DNA from: an uncultured Lachnobacterium sp.
GTDB taxonomy: Bacteria > Bacillota > Clostridia > Lachnospirales > Lachnospiraceae
Direction: 5' to 3'
Assembly (NCBI GenBank): GCA_900549895.1
Contig: URQG01000081.1
Coordinates: 1 to 7,884, forward strand
Length of the DNA stretch: 7,884 nt
The translations under genes and the position numbers were made by a program. Shown piece by piece: positions 1 through 6,201 of the stretch (its first letter is position 1; each line of letters begins with the position of its first letter). A model generated the notes under the pieces. It saw only the letters and a list, made by a program, of their open reading frames with translations, made no database searches and was not told where the DNA came from.

Positions 1-187
1 CCACCGGGTCAGCCCAGCCGGAGCACGCCGCCACAGGAGTTTCGCAATCGCTTATCCGATTTATCAAAAAAATCTGCGAGAAACGCCTCAACCGTCCTGC
101 GCAGACTTTCCGATTTACGAACGTTCCGGTTTGCCGACTATCGCAGCAAACCAAATCTATCCATCAATCATTCTTCTCTTCAAAACC
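1..187. other. Non-coding stretch downstream of ecfT
   Basis: Apart from the terminator at 66-109 I see no gene here. On the minus strand the first ATG codons after ecfT open only 4- and 8-codon frames, and the longer open frames lack a credible start and ribosome binding site. In many Firmicutes truA follows ecfT directly; no TruA-like N-terminus is present in these bases. Two plus-strand frames are open across the stretch but run on into the antisense of ecfT, so I do not treat them as genes. Confidence 0.5.
66..109 (-). terminator. Rho-independent terminator after ecfT
   Basis: Read on the minus strand, an imperfect stem occupies 105-73. The outer arms TCTGCG and CGCAGA pair perfectly, two mismatched positions follow, then a further five pairs including G-U wobbles, closing on a loop of about seven bases. 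Seven U residues follow directly (66-72), and an A-rich stretch precedes the stem (107-109). This is the layout of an intrinsic terminator for leftward transcription, about 80 bases past the ecfT stop codon. It suggests that the ECF genes end the transcription unit here. The internal mismatches lower confidence slightly. Confidence 0.72.
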
Positions 188-1003
188 CTACTGTGGCCAA
201 GGCAACACAATCCTTGCCGCGATCACAATCACAAGAAATGCGATCACGATCACATAAGCAACATGATCATTCTTTGTATAGCGAAGCGGCTTCATCTTCG
301 TTCTTCCCTCTCCGCCGTTGTAGCAGCGTGCCTCCATCGCCATCGCCAGATCATCCGCACGTCGGAACGCCGATACGAAAAGCGGGATCAGAAGCGGAAT
401 CATATTTTTTGCTTTCTGGATCAGATTTCCGTGTTCGAAATCCGCGCCACGCGCCATCTGTGCCTTCATGATCTTGTCCGTCTCCTCGATCAGGATCGGA
501 ATAAAGCGTAAAGCGATCGACATCATCATTGCGATCGCATGTACCGGAACATGGATCCGGTTGAGCGGCGATAACGCTTTTTCCAGACCATCTGTCAGCT
601 GGTTCGGCGTGGTCGTCAGCGTCATGAGTGAGGTACCAATGATCAGATAAACCAATCGGATCGTCATAATGACCGCGTTCGTGATACCGACGCTCGTCAC
701 ATGAAACGGTCCCCAGCTCCAGTATTCCGTTCCGCTCGGCGTAAACACCAGATTGAAAAACGAGGTCAGAAGAAGCAATACGATGATTGCCTTCAAGCCC
801 TTGACAATGTATCGAAACGGCACCTTCGATGCCCTGATCATGTAGATCAGCATGCCCGTGATGAGCGCAAGTCCCAACACGCCGCGGAACACGAACAGTG
901 CGATAATGTACATGAATGTTGAAAAAAGCTTTACGCGCGGGTCCAGTTTATGGATGACGGAATCCGCCGGATAATACTGGCCCAGAGTAATATCTCTTAA
1001 CAT
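188..1003 (-). CDS. ecfT: EcfT, transmembrane coupling subunit of ECF transporter
   Basis: EcfT is the membrane scaffold of energy-coupling factor importers. It connects the EcfA1/EcfA2 ATPases to interchangeable substrate-binding S proteins for vitamins and trace nutrients. The 271-residue product opens with MLRDITLGQYY, a typical EcfT beginning, followed by a His-Lys-Leu-Asp-Pro-Arg stretch near residues 18-23. Hydrophobic segments lie near 26-56, 70-90, 106-130 and 248-267. The cytoplasmic region carries the two coupling motifs that dock into the ATPases: Ala-Arg-Gly at 184-186 and Ala-Arg-Cys at 225-227. I chose the ATG at 1001-1003 over an in-frame GTG at 1019-1021 because AAAGGAG lies five bases before the ATG, and the GTG version would place that Shine-Dalgarno inside the gene. 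It follows ecfA2 by 92 bases containing two hairpins. Family assignment is firm; the transported substrates cannot be inferred. Confidence 0.96.
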   Translation of the reverse strand: MLRDITLGQYYPADSVIHKLDPRVKLFSTFMYIIALFVFRGVLGLALITGMLIYMIRASKVPFRYIVKGLKAIIVLLLLTSFFNLVFTPSGTEYWSWGPFHVTSVGITNAVIMTIRLVYLIIGTSLMTLTTTPNQLTDGLEKALSPLNRIHVPVHAIAMMMSIALRFIPILIEETDKIMKAQMARGADFEHGNLIQKAKNMIPLLIPLFVSAFRRADDLAMAMEARCYNGGEGRTKMKPLRYTKNDHVAYVIVIAFLVIVIAARIVLPWPQ

Positions 1004-1008
1004 AATCT

Positions 1009-1016
1009 CTCCTTTT
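1009..1016 (-). promoter_or_regulatory. Ribosome binding site that fixes the ecfT start
   Basis: On the minus strand AAAAGGAG precedes the ATG at 1001-1003 with five bases between. It supports the 271-residue form of EcfT rather than a GTG start six codons upstream. The site begins immediately after the hairpin at 1017-1038. Confidence 0.8.
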
Positions 1017-1038
1017 GTCACCAGGCAAAGCCCGTGAC
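1017..1038 (-). other. Hairpin immediately upstream of the ecfT ribosome binding site
   Basis: GTCAC (1017-1021) pairs with GTGAC (1034-1038). After a small asymmetric internal loop, GGC (1024-1026) pairs with GCC (1030-1032) around a three-base loop. In the leftward transcript this structure ends directly against the AAAAGGAG of ecfT, so it could influence ribosome access. No U-tract follows, so it is not a terminator. Its role is inferred only from position. Confidence 0.45.
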
Positions 1039-1043
1039 CTTCC

Positions 1044-1081
1044 TATGCCGGGCCTCTCATTCTAAAGTCGCGCCCGGCATA
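1044..1081 (-). repeat. Perfect 10-bp inverted repeat between ecfA2 and ecfT
   Basis: TATGCCGGGC (1044-1053) is perfectly complementary to GCCCGGCATA (1072-1081), separated by 18 bases. The arms are GC-rich and would form a stable stem in the leftward mRNA, starting 14 bases after the ecfA2 stop. What follows in that direction is GGAAGG rather than a run of U, so this is not an ordinary terminator. It may be an intercistronic stabilising or processing hairpin, or a copy of a dispersed intergenic repeat; only a genome-wide comparison could tell. Confidence 0.65.
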
Positions 1082-1095
1082 TGTTTCTCTTATAT

Positions 1096-1947
1096 TTACT
1101 TACAGAGTGCCGCCAGTATCGACTGTGCAGCCTCCTTGACCGTGGTGGCTCCGGTGTCGACCGGAAGACCCTTCCCGGCAAGCTCATTCATTAAATAAGT
1201 TACCTGCGGCGCTGCAAGTCCGACCGCCTCAAGCTCCTTATAGTGTGCATAGACTTCCTTCGGAGTGCCGTCGTACATGACTTCGCCCTGGTTCATAACG
1301 ATCAGTCGTTCCACGTATTCCGCAACATCTTCCATGCTGTGCGATACAAGAATGATCGTGATACCAAGCTCCTTGTGCATCTTTGTTACAAGGCCAAGGA
1401 TCTCGTCGCGGCCGGCAGGGTCGAGTCCCGCAGTCGGCTCATCAAGGATCAGCACCTGCGGCTTCATTGCAAGAACTCCGGCGATTGCCACGCGGCGCTT
1501 CTGTCCTCCTGACAGATCAAACGGCGGCTGATAGTATAAATCCTCCGGAAAGCCGACATTCTGCAACGCCTCGAACGCTCGAAGCTCGACTTCTTTTCGA
1601 TCAAGTCCCTGGTTCTTCGGTCCGAAACATACATCCTCGAAATTGGTCGTCTCAAAAAGCTGATGATCCGGATACTGAAATACCAGCCCTACTTTGTTAC
1701 GAAGCTTCTTCATATCATAGTCTTCATCGTAGATATCCTCACCATCTACATAGATATGACCGCTCGTCGCGCGAAGCAGGCCGTTGAGAAGCTGTGTCAG
1801 CGTGGATTTACCGGAACCGGTATGTCCGATGATTCCGATGAACTGTCCCTCTTCAATTTTCAAATTAATATCTTTGAGAGCCTGAATCCGATACGCAGTG
1901 CCCTCACTGTAACTGTAATTTACTTTATCAAGTATAATGGATGACAT
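1096..1947 (-). CDS. ecfA2: EcfA2, ATPase subunit of ECF transporter
   Basis: This is one of the two cytoplasmic ABC ATPases that power ECF vitamin importers; it forms a heterodimer with EcfA1 and binds EcfT. The 283-residue protein has all the ATPase motifs: Walker A GHTGSGKST at 41-49, Q-loop glutamine at 91, signature LSGGQ at 145-149, Walker B VLILDE at 165-170 with catalytic Glu170, the D-loop just after it, and switch His203. The Q-loop context FQYPDHQLFE, followed by an FGPKN stretch, is characteristic of EcfA2 rather than EcfA1. A C-terminal extension of about 50 residues after the ATPase core is usual for the family. The ATG is preceded by GAGG seven bases upstream. The gene lies 146 bases after ecfA1 and 92 bases before ecfT, which are looser spacings than in the rest of the cluster. 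No unusual residues were seen. Confidence 0.96.
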   Translation of the reverse strand: MSSIILDKVNYSYSEGTAYRIQALKDINLKIEEGQFIGIIGHTGSGKSTLTQLLNGLLRATSGHIYVDGEDIYDEDYDMKKLRNKVGLVFQYPDHQLFETTNFEDVCFGPKNQGLDRKEVELRAFEALQNVGFPEDLYYQPPFDLSGGQKRRVAIAGVLAMKPQVLILDEPTAGLDPAGRDEILGLVTKMHKELGITIILVSHSMEDVAEYVERLIVMNQGEVMYDGTPKEVYAHYKELEAVGLAAPQVTYLMNELAGKGLPVDTGATTVKEAAQSILAALCK

Positions 1948-2093
1948 TTCGAAACCTCATATTTATCTATCATCTTCTATTTCCGAGAAAACTCATTTTT
2001 CATGGTGCTCATTCTTCAAGCCCCATTCCATTTTCTCCCTGCATCATCGTGATCACTCTTGAAACATCAAAATTGATTCTCAACCATGAACCT
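1948..2093 (-). other. ecfA1-ecfA2 intergenic spacer
   Basis: This 146-base AT-rich gap is long for an ECF operon. It contains the hairpin listed separately at 2059-2083 and the 8-base palindrome GTGATCAC at 2049-2056. Several minus-strand ATGs open frames of only 6-12 codons; none has both good spacing and length, so I do not call a peptide. I could not identify a convincing -35/-10 pair for an internal promoter. Confidence 0.4.
2059..2083 (-). other. AT-rich hairpin just downstream of ecfA1
   Basis: The outer arms TTGA and TCAA, extended by a wobble and an A-U pair, continue into ATCA/TGAT with one bulged base around a short loop. This gives about ten pairs, starting some ten bases after the ecfA1 stop. 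No uninterrupted U-tract follows, and the stem is AT-rich, so it is at most a weak pause or attenuation element. Function is unproven. Confidence 0.3.
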
Positions 2094-2954
2094 CTAGGCT
2101 AACTTCATGATTTCTTCCACAAGATCTTCTCTCGTCAGGATTCCCGCCGGGATCGGCAGACCCGCCTTACGCAGCTCATCCGCAACCAGCGTTGCCTGCG
2201 GCACATCCAGACGGTGTTCCTTAAGTTTGTCCACCTGTGAGAAGATCTCGCGCGGTGTACCGTCCATGATGATTCTGCCTTTTTCCATGACATAGACATA
2301 ATCCGCATCCACGACTTCTTCCATATAATGTGTGATCAGAAGGATCGTGACGCCTTTCTTCTTATTGAGTTCGTGTGCCGTAGCGATCACTTCCTTACGA
2401 CCGTTCGGATCGAGCATCGCCGTCGGCTCATCGAAGATGATGCATTTCGGTTCCATCGCCACAACGCCCGCGATCGCGACACGCTGCTTCTGCCCGCCGG
2501 AAAGCTTATTCGGCGAATGCTTGCGGTACTTTGTCATCTCAACGGCAGCCAGACTCTTGTTCACACGCTCCCAGATTTCGTCCGTCGGCACACCGATATT
2601 TTCAGGTCCGAATCCGACATCCTCCTCGACCACACTCGCGATAATCTGGTTGTCCGGATTCTGGAATACCATTCCCGCTGTCTTTCTGACCGGAATCGTA
2701 TATTCCTCATCCAGCACATCCATGCCGTCCACCCAAAGTGTTCCTTCGCTCGGTGTCAGAAGCGCATTGATATGCTTCGCCAGTGTCGATTTGCCGGAAC
2801 CGTTGTGTCCGAGGATTGCGATAAACTGTCCCGCCTTCACGTCCAGGTCGACATGATCCAAAGCCGTCGTGATCGATTCAATATTGCCTTCCTCATCTCT
2901 TCGGAAGAATTCGTGTACCACGTTTTTTGCTTTAATAATTCCCATCTTACTCAT
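2094..2954 (-). CDS. ecfA1: EcfA1, ATPase subunit of ECF transporter
   Basis: EcfA1 is the partner ATPase to EcfA2 in the energy-coupling factor module. The 286-residue protein has Walker A GHNGSGKST at 49-57, Q-loop Gln98 within FQNPDNQ, signature LSGGQKQR from 151, Walker B CIIFDE at 171-176 with Glu176, a D-loop MLDPNGR, and switch His209. The FQNPDNQ and MLDPNGR forms separate EcfA1 from EcfA2. The 5' end overlaps the 3' end of trmL by eight bases if the first ATG (2952-2954) is used. A second in-frame ATG at 2943-2945 (residue Met4) would leave a one-base gap. Neither has a strong Shine-Dalgarno, and both suggest translational coupling to trmL. Having trmL rather than rplQ upstream is not the usual Firmicute arrangement for ecfA1. 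Identity is firm; the exact start is uncertain by three codons. Confidence 0.95.
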   Translation of the reverse strand: MSKMGIIKAKNVVHEFFRRDEEGNIESITTALDHVDLDVKAGQFIAILGHNGSGKSTLAKHINALLTPSEGTLWVDGMDVLDEEYTIPVRKTAGMVFQNPDNQIIASVVEEDVGFGPENIGVPTDEIWERVNKSLAAVEMTKYRKHSPNKLSGGQKQRVAIAGVVAMEPKCIIFDEPTAMLDPNGRKEVIATAHELNKKKGVTILLITHYMEEVVDADYVYVMEKGRIIMDGTPREIFSQVDKLKEHRLDVPQATLVADELRKAGLPIPAGILTREDLVEEIMKLA

Positions 2955-3450
2955 CCCAGCTCAGTCTGTGGAGCTGTCCTTCCAACTTCATATGGTCAAA
3001 ATGATTCTGGCGCAGCGCTTCATAGAGCACGATTGCAACCGAATTCGACAGATTCAGGGAACGCGTCTCCCCAATCATCGGAATGCGCACACACGTATCC
3101 GGATTTGCCTTAAGGATCTCTTCCGGAATACCTGCACTCTCCTTACCAAACATAATAAAACAGTCCGGCTCGTAATGCACGTCCGAATAGACATGTCTGC
3201 CTTTTGTCGTGGCGTAATAGATCTTTGCGCCAGGATTTTTCTGACAGAAATCGTCCCAATTCTCATATGTTGTCACATCCAGATCCTTCCAGTAGTCCAT
3301 CCCCGCACGCTTTAAGTGCTTCTCGGACAACGAGAATCCCAGTGGTTCGATCAGGTGGAGTTTCGTTCCTGTCGCCACGCAGGTCCTCCCGATATTGCCT
3401 GTATTTGCCGGAATTTCCGGCTCATGTAAAATGATATTTAACTCAGCCAT
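2947..3450 (-). CDS. trmL: TrmL, tRNA (cytidine/uridine-34)-2'-O-methyltransferase
   Basis: TrmL is a small SPOUT-class enzyme that uses S-adenosylmethionine to methylate the 2'-hydroxyl of the wobble nucleotide in leucine tRNAs, acting as a homodimer with a knotted active site. The 167-residue length is normal for this minimalist family, which lacks extra domains. The three SPOUT motifs are clear: PANTGNIGRTC at 14-24 with the conserved Asn and Arg, FGKESAGIPEE at 101-111, and RIPMIGETRSLNLSNS at 122-137, which forms the cofactor-binding knot. The ATG follows an AAGG seven bases upstream, and the gene starts 18 bases after the aminotransferase. Its last eight bases overlap ecfA1. The older name CspR for this family is misleading; nothing here suggests cold shock. 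Assignment is strong, although the tRNA target is inferred from the family. Confidence 0.95.
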   Translation of the reverse strand: MAELNIILHEPEIPANTGNIGRTCVATGTKLHLIEPLGFSLSEKHLKRAGMDYWKDLDVTTYENWDDFCQKNPGAKIYYATTKGRHVYSDVHYEPDCFIMFGKESAGIPEEILKANPDTCVRIPMIGETRSLNLSNSVAIVLYEALRQNHFDHMKLEGQLHRLSWDE

Positions 3451-3468
3451 GTTACATCCTTACTCTTC

Positions 3469-4638
3469 TTATTTGTTTGCGCGCAGCTCCGTGATAAACT
3501 CTTCCACACGCTCCAAAGCGATCTTAAGATCGTCCAGCGAATATGCGTAGGAAATACGGATAAATCCTTCTCCCGAATCTCCGAACGCCGTGCCCGGAAC
3601 GACCGCAACTTTCTTCGTCTGAAGCAGACGGTTGGCAAACTCATCCGAAGTCATACCAAATTCCTTGATACATGGGAACACATAAAAAGCGCCAAACGGT
3701 TCAAAACACTCGAGTCCCATCTCTTTAAAACGCTCCATCAGGTAACGTCTTCTCGCATCGTACTGTTCGCGCATCATCGCTACATCTTCATCACCGTTCT
3801 TTAACGCCTCGACTGCTGCATACTGGCTCGTCGTCGGTGCACACATGATTGCGAACTGATGAATCTTGAGCATCTGCTTAATGATCTCAGCCGGTCCGCA
3901 TGCGTAACCGAGACGCCATCCGGTCATAGCGTGAGACTTGGAAAAGCCGTTGATCACGATCGTGCGCTCACGCATTCCCGGAAGAGAAGCAATGGAAACA
4001 TGCTTCTCTAAATAGGTGAGTTCACAATAAATTTCATCACTGAGCACGAACAGATCATGCTTCTTGATCACTTCAGCCACTGCTTCTAGGTCCTTCTTCT
4101 CCATGACTGCACCGGTCGGATTATTCGGAAAAGGCATCACAAGAAGCTTTGTCTTCGGTGTGATCGCAGCTTCCAGTTCCTCCGCTGTCAGACGGAATTC
4201 ATTCTCTGCCTTCAGCTCAATGGTAACCGGTGTGCCGTTTGCCAAAACACAACACGGTAAGTAGGATACGTAGCTCGGCTGCGGGATCAGCACTTCATCG
4301 CCCGGATCGAGCATCGCACGCATCGCGATATCAATGGCCTCGCTGCCGCCGACCGTAACAAGGATCTCCTTATTGTAATCATATTGCAGACCAAATCTGC
4401 GATTGAGATACTTTGAAATCTCAACCTTTAATTCTTTTAAACCGGCATTGGACGTGTAGAACGTTCTGCCTTTTTCCAGGGAATAGATTCCCTCGTCTCT
4501 GATATGCCAAGGGGTGTCAAAATCCGGCTCACCGACACCGAGTGAGATTGCATCATCCATCTCACTTACAAGATCAAAAAACTTACGGATTCCCGATGGC
4601 TCGATTGTCTTAATTGTTTTTGATAACGGGTCTCTCAT
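3469..4638 (-). CDS. PLP-dependent class I aminotransferase, PatA-like
   Basis: This is a cytoplasmic fold-type I aminotransferase that moves an amino group between an amino acid and a 2-oxo acid through pyridoxal phosphate. The 389-residue protein is full length. Visible active-site features include the YTSNAG stretch at 61-66, PNNPTG at 171-176, Asp201 and Tyr204 in SDEIY (cofactor ring contacts), Schiff-base Lys234 in NGFSKSHAMTGWRLGY, and substrate-carboxylate Arg361. The opening EPSGIRKF and the SKSHAMTGWR block resemble the PatA/AspC-like subgroup, which includes N-acetyl-diaminopimelate and aromatic/aspartate aminotransferases. Substrate specificity cannot be fixed from sequence. The start overlaps the regulator's stop by one base (TAATG), so translation is probably coupled and the Lrp-type regulator is a likely controller. 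The nearest AAGGA is about 13 bases upstream, farther than ideal, which fits coupling. Confidence 0.93.
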   Translation of the reverse strand: MRDPLSKTIKTIEPSGIRKFFDLVSEMDDAISLGVGEPDFDTPWHIRDEGIYSLEKGRTFYTSNAGLKELKVEISKYLNRRFGLQYDYNKEILVTVGGSEAIDIAMRAMLDPGDEVLIPQPSYVSYLPCCVLANGTPVTIELKAENEFRLTAEELEAAITPKTKLLVMPFPNNPTGAVMEKKDLEAVAEVIKKHDLFVLSDEIYCELTYLEKHVSIASLPGMRERTIVINGFSKSHAMTGWRLGYACGPAEIIKQMLKIHQFAIMCAPTTSQYAAVEALKNGDEDVAMMREQYDARRRYLMERFKEMGLECFEPFGAFYVFPCIKEFGMTSDEFANRLLQTKKVAVVPGTAFGDSGEGFIRISYAYSLDDLKIALERVEEFITELRANK

Positions 4639-5117
4639 TATGCCATCATAATCCTTTCATCTTTTGCTTTCGGAGCCATAACAGTTCCGTGATCCTTGTA
4701 TTTCTTTAAGATAAAGTTTGTCTTTGTGCTCAGCACCTGATCGAGTGCGGAAAGCTTATCGGATACAAACTGCGAGATTTCACGAAGCGTTCTTCCTTCG
4801 AGTGTTACCATCAGGTCAAATCCGCCGGAAATCAGGTAAACCGAATTCACTTCCGGATAGTTGTAGATGCGCTCCGCAACCTTGTCAAATCCCATGCCTC
4901 TCTGTGGTGTTACGCGCACCTCAATGAGTGCGGTCACTTTCTCAACGCCTGCCTTATCCCAGTTGATCAGGGTGTGATAACCACAGATAATGCCTTCCTT
5001 CTCCATTGCCTCAAGCTCATTCATCACAGCTGCCTCATCCACACCAAGCATGATTGCAAGGTCCTTGAGGTCGATTCTGCTGTTTTTCTCTATAAAAGTT
5101 AAGATTTTCTCTCTCAT
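4638..5117 (-). CDS. Lrp/AsnC family transcriptional regulator
   Basis: Members of this family are amino-acid-responsive DNA-binding proteins that assemble as dimers to octamers. The 159-residue product has an N-terminal winged helix-turn-helix at about residues 1-50 (DLKDLAIMLGVDEAAV forms the helix-turn-helix core). A short linker follows, then a RAM/AsnC ligand-binding domain from about 62 to 140. The SGGFDLMV stretch at 97-104 corresponds to the conserved glycine/aspartate loop that holds the effector at the dimer interface. A basic tail of about 18 residues follows. AAGGAG lies ten bases before the ATG, overlapping the stop region of the AIR-synthase-like gene 14 bases upstream. The TAATG overlap with the aminotransferase suggests that this regulator senses an amino acid linked to that enzyme, and autoregulation is common in the family; both points are inference. 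No operator site is recognisable. Confidence 0.93.
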   Translation of the reverse strand: MREKILTFIEKNSRIDLKDLAIMLGVDEAAVMNELEAMEKEGIICGYHTLINWDKAGVEKVTALIEVRVTPQRGMGFDKVAERIYNYPEVNSVYLISGGFDLMVTLEGRTLREISQFVSDKLSALDQVLSTKTNFILKKYKDHGTVMAPKAKDERIMMA

Positions 5118-5131
5118 ATCTCTAATTCTCC

Positions 5132-6133
5132 TTACATTTTAAATAACTCATCGGTCTGAGTCGTCTCTAAGAATCTTCTCTCGTCTCCATTGATCAGCAC
5201 ACGGTCGTTGCTGTCTGTCGCCTTGCCGACGATCGTCGCCTCAATGCCTGCCATCTGCAAGGCATATACCAATGCGTTACCGTCCGTCGCCGCCATCACC
5301 GCGGCTCCGCCCGACAGAAGCTTATATGGATTGATGTCGAAGAATTCACAGATCTCCACCGTTTCCTGACGGATCGGAATCTTCTTTAGATCAATTTCAA
5401 GTCCGACGCCGGAGCTTAGCCCCATCTCCCAGAGTGCGCCAAACACACCGCCTTCCGAGATGTCATGCATCGCTGCAACGCCAGACTTTGCGGCGACTGC
5501 GGCCTCCGAACGAATCGAAAGATAATCCGTAAAACGCTTCGCACGGTCGATAAAAGGCGCCGCGTAGCGTCCCAGTAATTCCTCTTCATGCTGCGTAGCA
5601 AGGATCGCCGTACCTTCCAGGGCAATCTGCTTCGTGATCAGAATATCCATTCCCGGCTTCACGCTGCCGGCTCCGATCCGCTGCACCTCATCCACGGTTC
5701 CGAGTGCCGTAACCGTAACCATCGGCTCGCTCACCGCGCGGACAACTTCCGTGTGTCCGCCGAGTACCGCGACTTCTTCCTTCTCGCACACTGTATCGAT
5801 CGCTTTCACCCACTCGCGAAGTTCATTCTCGTTCGCGGATGTCGGAAGAAGAAGGTTCACCATAATGCCATACGCTTTCGCGCCGCTGCAATACAAATTA
5901 TTAAGTGCTGCATAGACGCTGAGCATTGGATTCATTGCACCACCCTGGCACCGCGTCGCGACAGCGCTGACCAAAGCGGTCCCCTGCGCCACTCCGGCAG
6001 CAGCGGTCTGTTCCAATGTTACGGATGCATAATCCGCACCCGTCTGTGGCACCGTAGCAAATGATCTGTCTGTATGAAGTTGTTTGAGTACGGAACGTTT
6101 GAGCACCGATTCCGATAACTTTCCAGCTTTCAT
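5132..6133 (-). CDS. AIR synthase (PurM/HypE-fold) family protein
   Basis: The 333-residue protein has the two-domain layout of the PurM/HypE/SelD ATP-using superfamily. An N-terminal half (about 30-150) contains GGHTEVV at 125-131, where HypE has a GGDT-type motif. The C-terminal AIRS domain (about 160-308) contains ILITKQIALEGTAILA and MHDISEGGVFGAL at 222-234, matching the family's GG-rich ATP-site loop. It ends in LFKM and lacks the C-terminal Pro-Arg-Ile-Cys that carries the cyano group in HypE, and no hyp or hydrogenase genes are nearby. It is therefore a HypE-like relative, not a working HypE. Candidate activities are ATP-dependent dehydration or phosphorylation of an amide or small metabolite, but the substrate is unknown. 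AGGG lies a few bases before the ATG. Only 14 bases separate it from the Lrp gene, which suggests a common operon. Confidence 0.85.
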   Translation of the reverse strand: MKAGKLSESVLKRSVLKQLHTDRSFATVPQTGADYASVTLEQTAAAGVAQGTALVSAVATRCQGGAMNPMLSVYAALNNLYCSGAKAYGIMVNLLLPTSANENELREWVKAIDTVCEKEEVAVLGGHTEVVRAVSEPMVTVTALGTVDEVQRIGAGSVKPGMDILITKQIALEGTAILATQHEEELLGRYAAPFIDRAKRFTDYLSIRSEAAVAAKSGVAAMHDISEGGVFGALWEMGLSSGVGLEIDLKKIPIRQETVEICEFFDINPYKLLSGGAAVMAATDGNALVYALQMAGIEATIVGKATDSNDRVLINGDERRFLETTQTDELFKM

Positions 6134-6201
6134 CTCTTCACCCTATGATAGTCTTTTAGGCTGCCCCCTGAATCGGGATAGCAGCCTGTATATTGCATCT
6201 C
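6134..6201 (-). other. Spacer with hairpin between the vanW-domain gene and the AIR-synthase gene
   Basis: Within this 68-base gap AGGCTGC (6158-6164) pairs with GCAGCCT (6181-6187). Inside the 16-base loop a CCC can additionally pair with GGG at 6175-6177. In the leftward transcript the hairpin is followed by AAAAGAC rather than U residues, so it is unlikely to be a complete intrinsic terminator. It could stabilise the upstream message or separate expression of the first gene from the rest. The AIR-synthase ribosome binding site (AGGGTG) lies beyond it. Confidence 0.5.

Noticed and set aside
1..511. Two plus-strand frames open from the window edge into the ecfT region
   Set aside because: Both frames are open at once, neither product resembles a known protein, and both would overlap ecfT in antisense by almost 300 bases. 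Low stop-codon density in the reverse of a coding region explains most of this.
1019..1021. GTG start for ecfT giving a 277-residue protein
   Set aside because: The strong AAAGGAG lies downstream of this GTG and is well spaced to the ATG at 1001-1003, and the family normally begins with MLRDITLGQ-like sequence.
1044..1081. Terminator between ecfA2 and ecfT
   Set aside because: The stem is strong but the leftward transcript continues with GGAAGG, with no U-tract, so it was recorded as an intercistronic inverted repeat instead.
2328..3113. Long plus-strand open frame (261 codons) opposite ecfA1 and trmL
   Set aside because: It is antisense to two genes with complete motif sets and shows no recognisable domain or ribosome binding site.
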